Numbered from the stretch's first letter, positions 18,676 through 27,963 are shown. The stretch is DNA of 64,000 nucleotides from CAVSNH01 sp963729275 (GCA_963729275.1 CAVSNH010000004.1:372001-436000), one strand, 5' to 3'. A program made the numbers and translations. Notes: a model not told the origin generated them from the sequence alone.

Positions 18676-18685
18676 ACGGTAGCCT
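18676..18685. promoter_or_regulatory. Symmetric bidirectional -10 element
   Basis: The 10-mer ACGGTAGCCT contains a rightward TAGCCT (18680-18685) and a leftward TACCGT (18681 down to 18676) that share the central TA. The leftward box lies six bases before the phosphodiesterase ATG. The rightward box lies ten bases before the GTG at 18696. The identical 10-mer recurs at 22541-22550 between another divergent pair. Confidence 0.55.
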
Positions 18686-18695
18686 CTGCCCCGCC

Positions 18696-19298
18696 GTGCT
18701 CGACCATGTGTTCGCCCAGCTCGTCGCCTCGCTTCGACGCGCCTTCGAGGCGGCGCTCCTCCAGCGGCAAGCCGTCGAGGAGCGCTTCCAGATCGATGTG
18801 TTCCTCGGGGACTTGAGCTTCGAGACCTCCTACAGCCTTCCCGGTGAGCAGCGTCCAGCCCGGATCCGAGTCGACACCAGCCTCGACTGGCCGACGTGGA
18901 GCCAGACCGCCTACCGGAGCCGCATGATCGGTGACGAGCCCGAGGAGCTGCCCGAGGTGCTGGTCGAGATCGCCTTTCGGATCCAGGAGCTCGACGGGGT
19001 GCCCGACATCGCTCCGTTGCTGGACGTGCTGCCCGAGGAGCTCAAGGTCGTCGGCGACGAGCCCCTGCTGCGGGCCGCCCCCACCATCGAGCAGACCCTT
19101 CTGGCCACAGACGAGGAACCGACGTGCGCCGTGGAGGTCTCCTACGAGGGATCGTGCCAGCTCGACGACGCCATCCTGGACGATCCGGCCGCGCTCGACG
19201 ACGCGCTGGCGTCGATGGCCCGAACGGTGGCTTCCGTCCTGGTGCGGGCGGGCGACCTACCCTTCGTCTTCCGGCGGGCGGAAATTCCGCCGATCTGA
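18696..19298 (+). CDS. Conserved-looking acidic protein of unknown function
   Basis: I do not recognise a family. From the GTG at 18696 it encodes 200 residues with high Asp/Glu content and only a few cysteines, no signal peptide and no membrane segment. An N-terminal amphipathic helix (VFAQLVASLRRAFEAALLQRQ) precedes a beta-rich middle (IDVFLGDLSFETSYSL, RIRVDTSLDWPTWSQ). A longer frame starting at 18636 would overlap the divergent phosphodiesterase start and the shared promoter and is rejected. Codon use is like its neighbours, so it is a real gene. It is probably cytosolic. Confidence 0.7.
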   Translation: MLDHVFAQLVASLRRAFEAALLQRQAVEERFQIDVFLGDLSFETSYSLPGEQRPARIRVDTSLDWPTWSQTAYRSRMIGDEPEELPEVLVEIAFRIQELDGVPDIAPLLDVLPEELKVVGDEPLLRAAPTIEQTLLATDEEPTCAVEVSYEGSCQLDDAILDDPAALDDALASMARTVASVLVRAGDLPFVFRRAEIPPI

Positions 19299-19385
19299 CC
19301 TCTGGGTGCATGCCGGTCCCGGCACCGCCTGCGCTCGACGGTTCACGAGGCGCGACACGGACCGGACGGCACTCTGACCAGCGGA

Positions 19386-19391
19386 TAGCTT
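19386..19391 (+). promoter_or_regulatory. -10 element for a leaderless membrane-protein gene
   Basis: TAGCTT is followed by exactly six bases and the GTG start at 19398, the spacing of a leaderless actinobacterial transcript. Confidence 0.55.
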
Positions 19392-19397
19392 GACCCG

Positions 19398-21421
19398 GTG
19401 CGTCGATCAGGGGGACCGACGGTCGAATCGGAAGAACCGCTTCCGCCGACGAGCGACGACCGAATCGACGGCCCGGTGGCGGCGCCGGTCGACGAGCCCT
19501 CCCCCTCGACGGCCCATCGACATGCGGTCGCCATCGGTGGCCTCCTCTATCTGGTCGTTTCCTTCGTCGTGTGGTGGAACGTGTGGGGCCACCCGTCGTC
19601 CACGACCACCTGTGGGTGTGGCGACCCCGGGCTGTTCATGTGGTTCCTGGCCTGGCCGGCGCATGCCATCGCCAACGGGCTCGATCCGCTGCATTCGAGC
19701 GCTGTCTTCCCCCCGCACGGGATGAACCTGCTGGCCAACACTGGCGTCCTGGCCGTCGGCGTGGTCCTGGCCCCCGTGACGTGGCTCTTCGGCCCCGTGA
19801 CGACCTTGAACGTGGCCATGACGGCGAGTCCCGTGCTGTCGGCGATGGCCATGTTCGTGCTGCTTCGCCGCTGGGTGGGTTGGAGCCCGGCGGCGTGGTT
19901 CGGCGGTCTTCTCTACGGCTTCTCGCCCTTCGCTCTGACCAATCTGGCGGCCGGGCACATCATGCTCGGCCTACTGGTCGTCCCCCCCTCATCGTGCTCT
20001 GCCTCGACGAGTTGTTGGTCCGGCAGAGCCGCCGTCCGGTGGCCACCGGCGTGGTCCTGGGCGTGCTCGTCGGCGTGCAGTTCTTCATCGGGACCGAGAT
20101 GCTCGTCATCACCTCCATCGGGGTGGTCATCGGGCTCGTCCTCTTCGTCATCCGCGCCGCCTGGTTCGACCGGGCCCGGTTGCTGCAGCACGCCCGGTTC
20201 GCGGCGATTGGTCTCCTCGCCGGAGCTCTCACCGCCATCGTCCTGCTGGCCTACCCCCTTTGGTACACGCTCGACGGCCCCGCTCACTTCTCGGGCCCGA
20301 TCTGGCCCAACCTCGACCTCAGCTCCGAGGTCAGCCTTCTCAAGGACTACGTCGTCCCGCCACCGGCCAACGTCAACAGCCTGTTCGGTTCGGCGCTCAA
20401 CCACCTGACCGGTGGCTATCAGGGGCCCGTGCTCTCCGCCCAGTACCTCGGACTCGGCGTCGTCATGGTCGCCCTGGCCGGCCTGGTCATCTGGCGGAGT
20501 GATCGCCGGCTCTGGTTGTTCGCCGTGGTCGGCATCGTGTCGGTGGCGTTGTCCAGAGGGGCATTCAGTCAAGAGGCGAAGGGCCTTCCGCTCCTCCAGG
20601 ACATCGTCCCGCAGCGGATCGTCTCCGTGACCATCTTTGCCGCCGCCGTCATGCTCGGCCTCGTCGTGAACCACGCCTACCAGGCGGTGGAGCGATGGCG
20701 GAGCCAGATCCGCGGCGCCACGCCGACCACGGCCCATGGCCGGCGGAGGGGGCTCCGGCACGGTGCCGGCACCTTGGCCGGGCTGGCCGTGGCGGCCGTG
20801 GCCCTCGTCGGGCCCGCCGCCTATCTCAGCCAGACCGTTCCCATGACGGCGGTGGCGGTGGTGGTGCCGTCCTGGTTCCACGACGTCGCCCCGCATCTAC
20901 GCGGTCATCAGGTGCTGCTCGTGTTCCCGGCTCCCTTTGCCATCGAGACCGCCCTCACCTGGCAAGCGCAGAACGGCGACGGCTACACGCTGGTCGGGGG
21001 CTCGGGGCCGGGCAGCGTGCCGTCCCGGGCCGGGAGGGAACGACAGGGACAGGAGTTCTTGTCGACGGCATCGTTCGCGCTGACCCCGACCAGCCACATC
21101 ACAACCGCCAACGACATCACGGCCGTGCGCACGGCGTTGGACGGTTGGGGGGTCACCATGGTCGTCCTGCCCGATCAAGCCGACCTTCCCGACTACGACC
21201 AGGTGCTTTCGGTGACTTCGACCGCAGCCCTCGTCACGGCGGCGACAGGAACGAGGCCCTACCGTCAGTCGGATGCCTGGGTGTGGGCCGATGTCGACCA
21301 CGCGCCACCCGAGCGACATCTGTCGACTGCTCAGTTCGCTCGATGCATCGCCTTCTTGCCCTCTCGAGGGACCACCGCCGTGGACGAGGCCACGTCGTGT
21401 GTCCTCTCGACGGTCGTGTAA
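19398..21421 (+). CDS. CxCxD-family GT-C-like polytopic membrane protein, copy 1, with a one-base frameshift
   Basis: About 674 residues of a polytopic membrane protein, first of five paralogs in the window. After TM1 comes the motif C72-G-C-G-D76, then PHGMNLL, GLLYGFSPF, CLDELLVRQ, FFIGTEML, AYPLWYTL.GPAHFSGPIW, GGYQGP and a C-terminal soluble part with GWGVTMVVLPDQADL. The many TM helices and an acidic residue in the first outer loop recall GT-C glycosyltransferases, but no named family is certain. The frame breaks in a run of seven C at 19982-19988: residues up to VVPP are in frame 3, and LIVLCLDELL onward is in frame 2. One additional C would restore a single frame exactly. Sequencing error is the simplest explanation. 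Confidence 0.75.
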
Positions 21422-21426
21422 CTCGT

Positions 21427-21459
21427 CGACGCCAACGGCGCCAACGACGCCAACGACGG
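21427..21459. repeat. Short imperfect tandem repeat between convergent genes
   Basis: The 33 bases between the convergent membrane-protein and PfkB genes contain three copies of CGCCAACGR in tandem with small spacers. There is no obvious terminator hairpin. It is probably slippage-derived. Confidence 0.5.
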
Positions 21460-21465
21460 TGCGGC

Positions 21466-22533
21466 CTAGGACACGACCAATCCGGCGTCGGCAGCCAGAG
21501 CGCGCAGGTCGGCCAGCGGGCGGGCGCCCACGTGCGAGATGACCTCGGCCGCGCACAGTCCCCCGAGACGGGCGGCCTCGACCGGCCCGATGCCGTTGGT
21601 GATGCCGTAGAGGAATCCGGCGGCGAACAGGTCGCCGGCACCGGTCGTGTCCACCACACGGTCGACGGGGGCGGCGGGTACGGTCATCGGCCCCTGGGCC
21701 GTCACCACGACGCAGCCGGCCGCGCCGCGAGTGACGGCGGCCAGCACCCCGGTCTCCTCCACCGCCCGGAGCGCCGCCTCGGTGTCGCCCAGGCCGAACA
21801 GCTTGGTCAGTTCCTCTTCGTTGGCGAACAGGAGGTCGAGGTCGCCGGTCAACAGGTCCAGGAACTCGCGCTGGTGGTGCTCGACGCAGAACGGGTCGGA
21901 CAGGCTGAGGGCGACAGCCGCGTTGTTGGCGTGGGCCACCTCGATGGCCTGGCGCATGGCCGCCTTGGCCGAGGGCTGCTCCCATAGGTAGCCCTCGAGG
22001 TAGACGACCTGGGCAGCGGTGAGTTGCGCGTCGTGCAGGTCGACCGAGCTGAAGTCGGAGGCAACCCCGAGATGTGTGGCCATGGTCCGCTCGGCGTCCT
22101 CGGTCACCAGCACCAGGCAGTGGCCGGTGGCGCGATCCGGACCGCTCGGTGCCGGGGTCGGCTCGAAGGTGACTCCCGCCGTCCGGATGTCGTGGACGAA
22201 AGCGCGGCCGAGGGCGTCGTCGGCCACCCGGCCCAGATAGGCGACCCTTCCCCCCAAGGCGGCGATGCCGGCCGCGGTGTTGGCCGCCGAGCCCCCGGAC
22301 GCCTCGGTGGTCGGGCCCATGGCCTCGTAGATGGCCCGGGACCGCTCGAGGTCGACGAGGGCCATGGTCCCCTTGACCAGACCGAGCTGGACGATGACAT
22401 CGTCGGTGGCGGAGGCCAGCACGTCGACGAGCGCGTTACCGATGGCGACCACGTCGATCGGCGGCGCATCGGGTCCCCCACCGTCCTCGGACATGCCGTC
22501 GGCCGCCGTGTCGGTGAGCGGGAGGGAAGGCAC
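21466..22533 (-). CDS. PfkB-family carbohydrate/nucleoside kinase (adenosine kinase-like)
   Basis: Ribokinase-fold kinase phosphorylating a sugar or nucleoside. The N-terminal VVAIGNALVDVLA, the glycine-rich SGGSAANTAAGIAALGG (family signature 1) and the catalytic DTTGAGDLFAAGFLYG (signature 2, with Asp as base) are all present. The overall pattern is closest to proteins annotated as adenosine kinase or fructokinase-like. The substrate cannot be assigned. The GTG at 22533 gives 355 residues; an ATG 39 bases downstream gives a more usual N-terminus. The GTG is seven bases from a leftward TACCGT box, supporting the longer form. Confidence 0.88.
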   Translation of the reverse strand: MPSLPLTDTAADGMSEDGGGPDAPPIDVVAIGNALVDVLASATDDVIVQLGLVKGTMALVDLERSRAIYEAMGPTTEASGGSAANTAAGIAALGGRVAYLGRVADDALGRAFVHDIRTAGVTFEPTPAPSGPDRATGHCLVLVTEDAERTMATHLGVASDFSSVDLHDAQLTAAQVVYLEGYLWEQPSAKAAMRQAIEVAHANNAAVALSLSDPFCVEHHQREFLDLLTGDLDLLFANEEELTKLFGLGDTEAALRAVEETGVLAAVTRGAAGCVVVTAQGPMTVPAAPVDRVVDTTGAGDLFAAGFLYGITNGIGPVEAARLGGLCAAEVISHVGARPLADLRALAADAGLVVS

Positions 22534-22540
22534 GGCCGCG

Positions 22541-22550
22541 ACGGTAGCCT
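22541..22550. promoter_or_regulatory. Second copy of the symmetric bidirectional -10 element
   Basis: ACGGTAGCCT again. The rightward TAGCCT (22545-22550) ends six bases before the pepN GTG at 22557. The leftward TACCGT ends seven bases before the kinase GTG at 22533. Both genes would be leaderless and driven from one TA step. Confidence 0.6.
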
Positions 22551-22556
22551 CTCGGA

Positions 22557-25178
22557 GTGCCCGCTCCGACCGACGACGTCAAAGTTCCGTACCGCCTGCC
22601 GACCACCGTCCGCCCCCGGGCGTACCGGTTGGTGCTGACCCCCGACCTGACCGCTGCCACCTTTGTCGGTGACGTCGAGATCGACGTCACCATCGAGGAG
22701 CCAATCCGCGACATCGTCCTCAACGCCGCCGAGCTCGAGATCAGCTTCGCCGAGCTCAACATGGCCGATCCCGACGGTGGCTACGCGCTCACGCCCGAGC
22801 GGGTCGACATCGACGTGCACGAGGAGCAGGCCAAACTGGCCTTCGCCGAGGAGTTGCCGCCCGGGGCGGCCACCCTGCACCTCGTCTTCGAGGGTGTCCT
22901 CAACGACATGCTGCACGGCTTCTACCGATCGACCTTCACCGACGACTCCGGGCAGGAACACGTCATCGCCACCACCCAGATGGAGTCGACCGACGCCCGC
23001 CGTGCCTTTCCCTGCTGGGACGAGCCTGCCTTCAAGGCCACCTTCGAGATCACCCTGGTCGTCGACGACACCCTCGGCGCCTGGTCCAACAGCCGGGTCG
23101 TCGAGGAGACCCCGGAGCCCGGCGGACGTCGCCGCGTCCGGTTCGCGCCGACCATGGTCATGTCCACCTACCTGGTCGCCTTCATCGTGGGGCCGCTCGA
23201 GGCCACCGACCCGGTCGACGTGGGCGGCGTCCCCTTGCGCATCGTGCACCCGCCCGGCAAGGGACACCTGACCGGCTTCGCCACACAGGTCGGCCGCCAC
23301 GCCCTGGCTTTCTTCACCGACTACTTCGGCATCCCCTACCCGGCCGACAAGCTCGACCTGGTGGCCATCCCCGACTTCGCCTTCGGGGCGATGGAGAACC
23401 TGGGCTGTGTGACCTTCCGCGAGTCCCTTCTGCTCATCGACCCCGACCAGGCCGCCCGGGTCGAGCTCGAGCGGGTCGCCGACGTGGTCGCCCACGAGAT
23501 CGCCCACATGTGGTTCGGCGACCTGGTCACCATGCGCTGGTGGAACGGGATCTGGCTCAACGAGGCCTTCGCCACCTTCATGGAGATCCTGGCCGTCGAC
23601 GCCTTCCGCCCCGAATGGCAGCGGTGGGTCAGCTTCGGCGTCGAGCGCGAGGCGGCCATGGCCGTCGACGGGCTGTTCGCCACCCGACCGGTGGAGTTTC
23701 CCGTCGGTCGCCCCGAGGAGGCCGAGGGCATGTTCGACGTGCTCACCTACCAGAAGGGCGGGAGCGTGCTGCGCATGCTCGAGCAATTCATCGGAGCCGA
23801 CGCCTTCCGTCGGGGGGTGTCCGACTACCTCACCACCCACGCCCACGGCAACACCGAGACCGCCGACCTGTGGGACGCGCTCGAGCGATCGAGCGGGCGG
23901 GACATCCGCGGCATCATGGGCACCTTCATCGACCAGGGCGGCTACCCCCTCGTGCGGGTCGACGAGCAAGGCTCGTTGAGCCAGGCCCCCTTCTCCTACC
24001 GGGGGCGGCCGGGTGGGGCCATCGGATCCCACTGGCAGGTGCCCGTCCTTCTCCGCAGCCTGGGTATCGATGCGGATGGCACGAGCGGGCCGGCACCCGA
24101 TCCCGAGCCGGTGCTGCTCGACCGGCCGACGGCCGAAGCCGCCGGCCGAGGCGTGGGCCTCGTCAATGCCGGCGGGTCCGGCTATTACCGCGTCGCCTAC
24201 CCGTCAGCCGTCCTGACCAGGCTGTCCTCCGCCCTCGGGCAACTGGCCCCGCTCGAGCGCTACAACCTGGTCTCCGACACCTGGGCCGCAGTGCTGTCGG
24301 GGGACGGCGAGCTGGGCGATTTCCTGCACCTGGCCGAGTCACTGGTCGCCACCGGCGAGGACGATCCCAGCGTGTGGTCGGTCGTCACCGGCGCCGTGTG
24401 GTTGACCGACCGAGTCGTCCCCACCGGTGACCGCATGGTCCTGACCCAGGCGGTGCGGCATCTGTTCACCCCGCTGTTCGAGCGACTCACGTTCGATCCG
24501 CGGCCGGATGACGGTGAGCGCACTCCCGCCCTGCGGGCGTCGGTCATACGGACCTTGGGCATCATCGGGGACGACCCGTCCGTGCGGGCCGAGGCGGCGG
24601 CCCGGTTCGCCCGTTCCGACGCCACGCCGCTCGACCCGGACATCGCGTCTGCTGTCCTCGACGTGGTGGCCGACGGTGGTGGGACGGAGGAGTACGGGAT
24701 GTTCGTGGCCCGTCACCTCAAGCCGGCCAACCCGCAAGAGGAGAACCGGTATCTCTACGCCCTGGCCTCGTTCACCGATTCCGAGCTGGCCGCCCAGACC
24801 TTCGATTTCGCTCTCTCGGAGGTGCGGACCCAGAACGCCCCCTTCCTCATCCAGTTGCTGCTGGCCAACCGGGTGGTCGGCGTCGAGACGTGGCCTCGCC
24901 TGCGCGATGCGTGGGACACGATCACCGGCCGGTTCCCTTCGAACATCGTCCCGCGGATGCTCGACGGTGTCCGGGGCTTGTGCTCGCCACCGAGCCTGGC
25001 CGACGAGGTGACCGGCTTCCTCGAGACCCATCCGCTCGTCGCCGGAGGTCGGATGGTCGAGCAGACCCTCGAGCGGTTGGCCGTGAACGTCGACTTCGGC
25101 CGACGGGAGGGCTCGGGCTTGGCCGCCACCCTCACCAAGGCGCTGTCGCTCACCACCGAGCCCGGCGGGCCGCGCTGA
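22557..25178 (+). CDS. pepN: M1-family zinc aminopeptidase (aminopeptidase N)
   Basis: Gluzincin aminopeptidase removing N-terminal residues from peptides. The substrate-binding GAMEN motif is at residues 277-281. The zinc site H313-E314-x-x-H317 is followed after 18 residues by E336 in NEAFATF. N-terminal beta-sandwich sequences (STDARRAFPCWDEPAFKATF) and the C-terminal ERAP1-like helical domain complete an 873-residue protein, the usual length. The GTG start directly follows a -10 box (leaderless). There is no signal peptide, so it is cytosolic. The gene is convergent with the glycosyltransferase-methyltransferase fusion. Confidence 0.95.
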   Translation: MPAPTDDVKVPYRLPTTVRPRAYRLVLTPDLTAATFVGDVEIDVTIEEPIRDIVLNAAELEISFAELNMADPDGGYALTPERVDIDVHEEQAKLAFAEELPPGAATLHLVFEGVLNDMLHGFYRSTFTDDSGQEHVIATTQMESTDARRAFPCWDEPAFKATFEITLVVDDTLGAWSNSRVVEETPEPGGRRRVRFAPTMVMSTYLVAFIVGPLEATDPVDVGGVPLRIVHPPGKGHLTGFATQVGRHALAFFTDYFGIPYPADKLDLVAIPDFAFGAMENLGCVTFRESLLLIDPDQAARVELERVADVVAHEIAHMWFGDLVTMRWWNGIWLNEAFATFMEILAVDAFRPEWQRWVSFGVEREAAMAVDGLFATRPVEFPVGRPEEAEGMFDVLTYQKGGSVLRMLEQFIGADAFRRGVSDYLTTHAHGNTETADLWDALERSSGRDIRGIMGTFIDQGGYPLVRVDEQGSLSQAPFSYRGRPGGAIGSHWQVPVLLRSLGIDADGTSGPAPDPEPVLLDRPTAEAAGRGVGLVNAGGSGYYRVAYPSAVLTRLSSALGQLAPLERYNLVSDTWAAVLSGDGELGDFLHLAESLVATGEDDPSVWSVVTGAVWLTDRVVPTGDRMVLTQAVRHLFTPLFERLTFDPRPDDGERTPALRASVIRTLGIIGDDPSVRAEAAARFARSDATPLDPDIASAVLDVVADGGGTEEYGMFVARHLKPANPQEENRYLYALASFTDSELAAQTFDFALSEVRTQNAPFLIQLLLANRVVGVETWPRLRDAWDTITGRFPSNIVPRMLDGVRGLCSPPSLADEVTGFLETHPLVAGGRMVEQTLERLAVNVDFGRREGSGLAATLTKALSLTTEPGGPR

Positions 25179-25192
25179 AGGTCCCGACCGTC

Positions 25193-26653
25193 TCAGCGTC
25201 GTTCGGGCGACGCCTCGATGATGAACTGGTAGCCGAACATGTTGGGCCACATCGTCACCAACGTCTGATCGACCAGGCGCACCAGGCGACCGGCCGAGTC
25301 GGCGAGGCCGAGGGCGTCGAGGGGCAGCCCCACCGGTTCGACCCGGCGGATCTCCAGCCCCTGGCGCTTGATCAGCTTGCGGATGCTTCGCTGGGTGAAG
25401 AACCGAAGGTGAGTGGCGTCGAGAATGCCGCGCTGGTCGTAGTCGAACCGGCCGGCGGCCGACCGCAGACGCGGGTACCAGTGCGCGATGTTGGGCACGC
25501 AGATCAGGGCGACCCCGTCGTTGGCCAGGACGCTTCGGATCTGGGCCACCAGGGGGGCGGGCTTGGCCAGGTGCTCGAGCACGTCGGCCGCCACGACCAC
25601 GTCGAAGTCCGTGCCCACCTCGGGCGGGATCCCCTCATTGAGATCGGCCCGGAAGAAGGCGCTCGTGCGCTCGCCCACTCCGGGCAGCTCCTTCACGTCG
25701 ACCCCCACAACATGGTGACCCATGGACCGCAAGCGATCGGCCAAGAGCCCGCTCGAGCACCCGAGGTCGAGCACCTTGCTCGGAGCCCGGTTGGCCAGCA
25801 TGGCCAGGACGCGACCGTGAGAGCTGTCCTCGCTCGGTTTGAGCTCGTACTCCTCGCGCAGGGCGATCCGACTCCCGTCGCCGAAGCCGGCCTTTTGCAG
25901 ACGGTAGGCGACCACGTCCTTCGTGACGTCGGCGGCATAGGCGACGCCGTCGACATAGCAGATCTCGTCGCCGTAGTAGGTGGGGATCGGCACCTCGGCG
26001 ATGCGCAGACCGGCATCGTGCAGCTGGATGATGATCTGGGTGTCGAAGTTGAACCCATCGGAGTTGAGCTCGAAGGGGATCTGCTGGAGGGCCTTCACCG
26101 AGTAGGCCCGGTAACCGGAGTGGAACTCGGAGAAGTCGGTACCGAGAGCCGCGTTCTCGAACCGCGAGAGGATCCGGTTGCCGAGGTACTTGTAGAGGGG
26201 CATGCCGCCCTTACGAGCTTCCCCCTTGACCATCATCCGAGAGCCGAAGACGGCGTCGGCCTCGTCGTCCAGGATCGGGCGCAGGAGGTCGGGCAGGGAC
26301 TCGGGGGCGTACTGGCCATCCCCGTGGAGCATGACCACGACGTCGAGGCCGTGCTCGATGGCCAGTCGGTAGCCGACTTTCTGGTTCCCCCCGTAGCCCA
26401 GGTTCTCGGGCTGGCGGATCAGGGTGATGGGCAAATTGGAGACCTGCTGGTAGCCGAGACCGACGAGGTACGTCGAGTCCTGGCTGTGATCGTCGCTCAC
26501 GATCACTTCTTCGATGTCCAGCCGGACCGAGTCGGGGATCCGATCGAGCACCTGGGCCAAGGTGGAGGCGGCGTTGTAGGCCACCACCAGGATCCCGATC
26601 CGCTTCGGCTTGGCTCGTTTCGGCTTGCCTGACGCCACCCACGCACCCCCCAT
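25193..26653 (-). CDS. Bifunctional GT2 glycosyltransferase / class I SAM methyltransferase
   Basis: Two domains are fused in 486 residues. The first (about 15-250) is a GT2 family GT-A enzyme of the dolichyl-phosphate-mannose-synthase type: ILVVAYNAASTL, the acidic VSDDHSQD, and the metal-binding MLHGDGQYAPE (DxD-like DGQ). The second (about 285-480) is a class I methyltransferase with VLDLGCSSGLLADRL (SAM site), VVGVDVKELPG and a VVAADVLEHL motif. The architecture is known in bacterial envelope-glycan loci, where the two activities may act on the same lipid-linked sugar. The ATG at 26653 is chosen because the upstream open frame to 27001 is antisense to another gene. Confidence 0.9.
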   Translation of the reverse strand: MGGAWVASGKPKRAKPKRIGILVVAYNAASTLAQVLDRIPDSVRLDIEEVIVSDDHSQDSTYLVGLGYQQVSNLPITLIRQPENLGYGGNQKVGYRLAIEHGLDVVVMLHGDGQYAPESLPDLLRPILDDEADAVFGSRMMVKGEARKGGMPLYKYLGNRILSRFENAALGTDFSEFHSGYRAYSVKALQQIPFELNSDGFNFDTQIIIQLHDAGLRIAEVPIPTYYGDEICYVDGVAYAADVTKDVVAYRLQKAGFGDGSRIALREEYELKPSEDSSHGRVLAMLANRAPSKVLDLGCSSGLLADRLRSMGHHVVGVDVKELPGVGERTSAFFRADLNEGIPPEVGTDFDVVVAADVLEHLAKPAPLVAQIRSVLANDGVALICVPNIAHWYPRLRSAAGRFDYDQRGILDATHLRFFTQRSIRKLIKRQGLEIRRVEPVGLPLDALGLADSAGRLVRLVDQTLVTMWPNMFGYQFIIEASPERR

Positions 26654-26774
26654 CGCGCCCCGTTTGCTTTCCGTCCAGGCTATTCGCGCCAACCCCGTCG
26701 GCGAAACCCGCCGGCCTCCTCCCCCCGCCCGCCAGAGCGCATCGCCCCAGCTGACGGCGTGCCAGGCTGGACCG

Positions 26775-27476
26775 ATGCCCACCAACACGTCGTATGACCC
26801 CAAGGGACGTCCGCTGGCCGGCGGCGGCACGGAGCCGCCCGCAGACGGCCGACGCGAGGACCTCTTCGCCCGTGCCCGGACGACCAAAGGCTTCATGCCC
26901 GACGACGAAGGCGAGGCCCTCACCGAGGCGGCGGCCCGAGCCGGCCGAACCTTCGACGACGCCGTGCTGCTCGAGGTGGGCGCCTGGTGTGGCAAGTCCA
27001 CCGTCTACCTGGGGGCGGCGGCGGAGGAGACGGGTGCGGTCGTCTTCAGCCTCGACCATCATCACGGTTCGGAGGAGAACCAGGCCGGCTGGGAGCACCA
27101 CGATCCGAGCCTGGTCGACCCGACGTCCGGTCGCATCGACACGCTGCCCCACTGGCGGCGGGCGATCGTGTCCGCCGGGCTCGAGCACCGAGTGGTGGGC
27201 CTGGTCGGTGACTCCCGCATCGTGAGCCAAAGTTGGCGGACGCCGCTGGCCTTCTGCTTCATCGACGGGGGACACGGCCAGGAGCCGGCGTGGGCAGACC
27301 TTCGGGGCTGGTCACCGCACGTTCGCCCGGGTGGCTGGATGGCCATCCACGACGTCTTCCCCGACCCGGCCGACGGCGGCCGGCCGCCGTATGACATCTG
27401 GAAGGCCGCCCTCGCCTCGGGAGAGTTCGTCGAGGACGGTGAGTGCGGCTCCCTCCGGGTCCTCCGCCGATGCTGA
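26775..27476 (+). CDS. Class I SAM-dependent methyltransferase (Methyltransf_24 type)
   Basis: The 233-residue protein carries the SAM-binding LLEVGAWCGKSTVYLG and later CFIDGGHGQEPAWADLRGW, VRPGGWMAIHDVF, the pattern of the Methyltransf_24/CmcI-like group. The ATG at 26775 is preceded by 121 bases of gap shared with the divergent glycosyltransferase-methyltransferase gene. The substrate is unknown; such enzymes often modify O-linked groups of sugars or small molecules. Proximity to a glycosyltransferase-methyltransferase fusion hints at glycan or lipid modification, by inference only. Confidence 0.82.
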   Translation: MPTNTSYDPKGRPLAGGGTEPPADGRREDLFARARTTKGFMPDDEGEALTEAAARAGRTFDDAVLLEVGAWCGKSTVYLGAAAEETGAVVFSLDHHHGSEENQAGWEHHDPSLVDPTSGRIDTLPHWRRAIVSAGLEHRVVGLVGDSRIVSQSWRTPLAFCFIDGGHGQEPAWADLRGWSPHVRPGGWMAIHDVFPDPADGGRPPYDIWKAALASGEFVEDGECGSLRVLRRC

Positions 27477-27522
27477 CGGTGACCGGCGCCGTCCCCGACG
27501 GGGACCTGGACGAGAGCCACCG

Positions 27523-27936
27523 TTGACGGCGGGCGCCACCTACGAATGGCGGGGCCCGTTCGTCAACGAGGAGGTGGCCGCCCTGCACGCCGAGGCGTTC
27601 GCCACCCGTTCGTACCCATCCGATGAATGGGACTGGCCGACGTTGGTCACGGGCCACAGCCTGGGCTGGGTCACGGCTCGTGAGGACGACGACCTGATCG
27701 GATTCGTCAACGTCCTGGGGGACGGGCTCGTCCATGCCTGGCTCCAGGACATCATGGTGGCTGCTCGAGCCCGGCACCGAGGTGTCGGCGCCCAACTGGT
27801 GTCGGTGGCCCGCGGTGGCGCCACGGCGGCAGGATGCGAATGGCTCCATGTCGACTTTCCCGACGATCTCGTCGACTTCTATGTCCGCGCCTGTGGGTTC
27901 ACGCCCACAAACGCGGGTCTCATGGCGCTGCGCTGA
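27523..27936 (+). CDS. GNAT-family N-acetyltransferase
   Basis: A 137-residue protein with the GNAT core: VNVLGDGLVHAWLQDIMVAA leads into ARHRGVGAQLVSVARGGATAAG, the acetyl-CoA-binding loop (R-x-x-G-x-G/A pattern). It ends in FYVRACGFTPTNAGLMALR, the usual last strand. The start is uncertain: TTG 27523 is the best of the rare codons available and gives a compact domain. It probably follows the upstream methyltransferase in one transcript. The substrate is unknown. Confidence 0.78.
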   Translation: MTAGATYEWRGPFVNEEVAALHAEAFATRSYPSDEWDWPTLVTGHSLGWVTAREDDDLIGFVNVLGDGLVHAWLQDIMVAARARHRGVGAQLVSVARGGATAAGCEWLHVDFPDDLVDFYVRACGFTPTNAGLMALR

Positions 27937-27963
27937 GACGCCCCTCGAAACCCGGGAGGACGA

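Noticed and set aside
19975..19995. Programmed ribosomal frameshifting at the C7 run
   Set aside because: No slippery X-XXY-YYZ arrangement with a downstream pseudoknot is evident, and the paralogs encode the same region in one frame.
20897..21985. 362-codon minus-strand frame across the end of CxCxD copy 1 and the kinase
   Set aside because: It is antisense and out-of-frame to two supported genes and has no recognisable domain.
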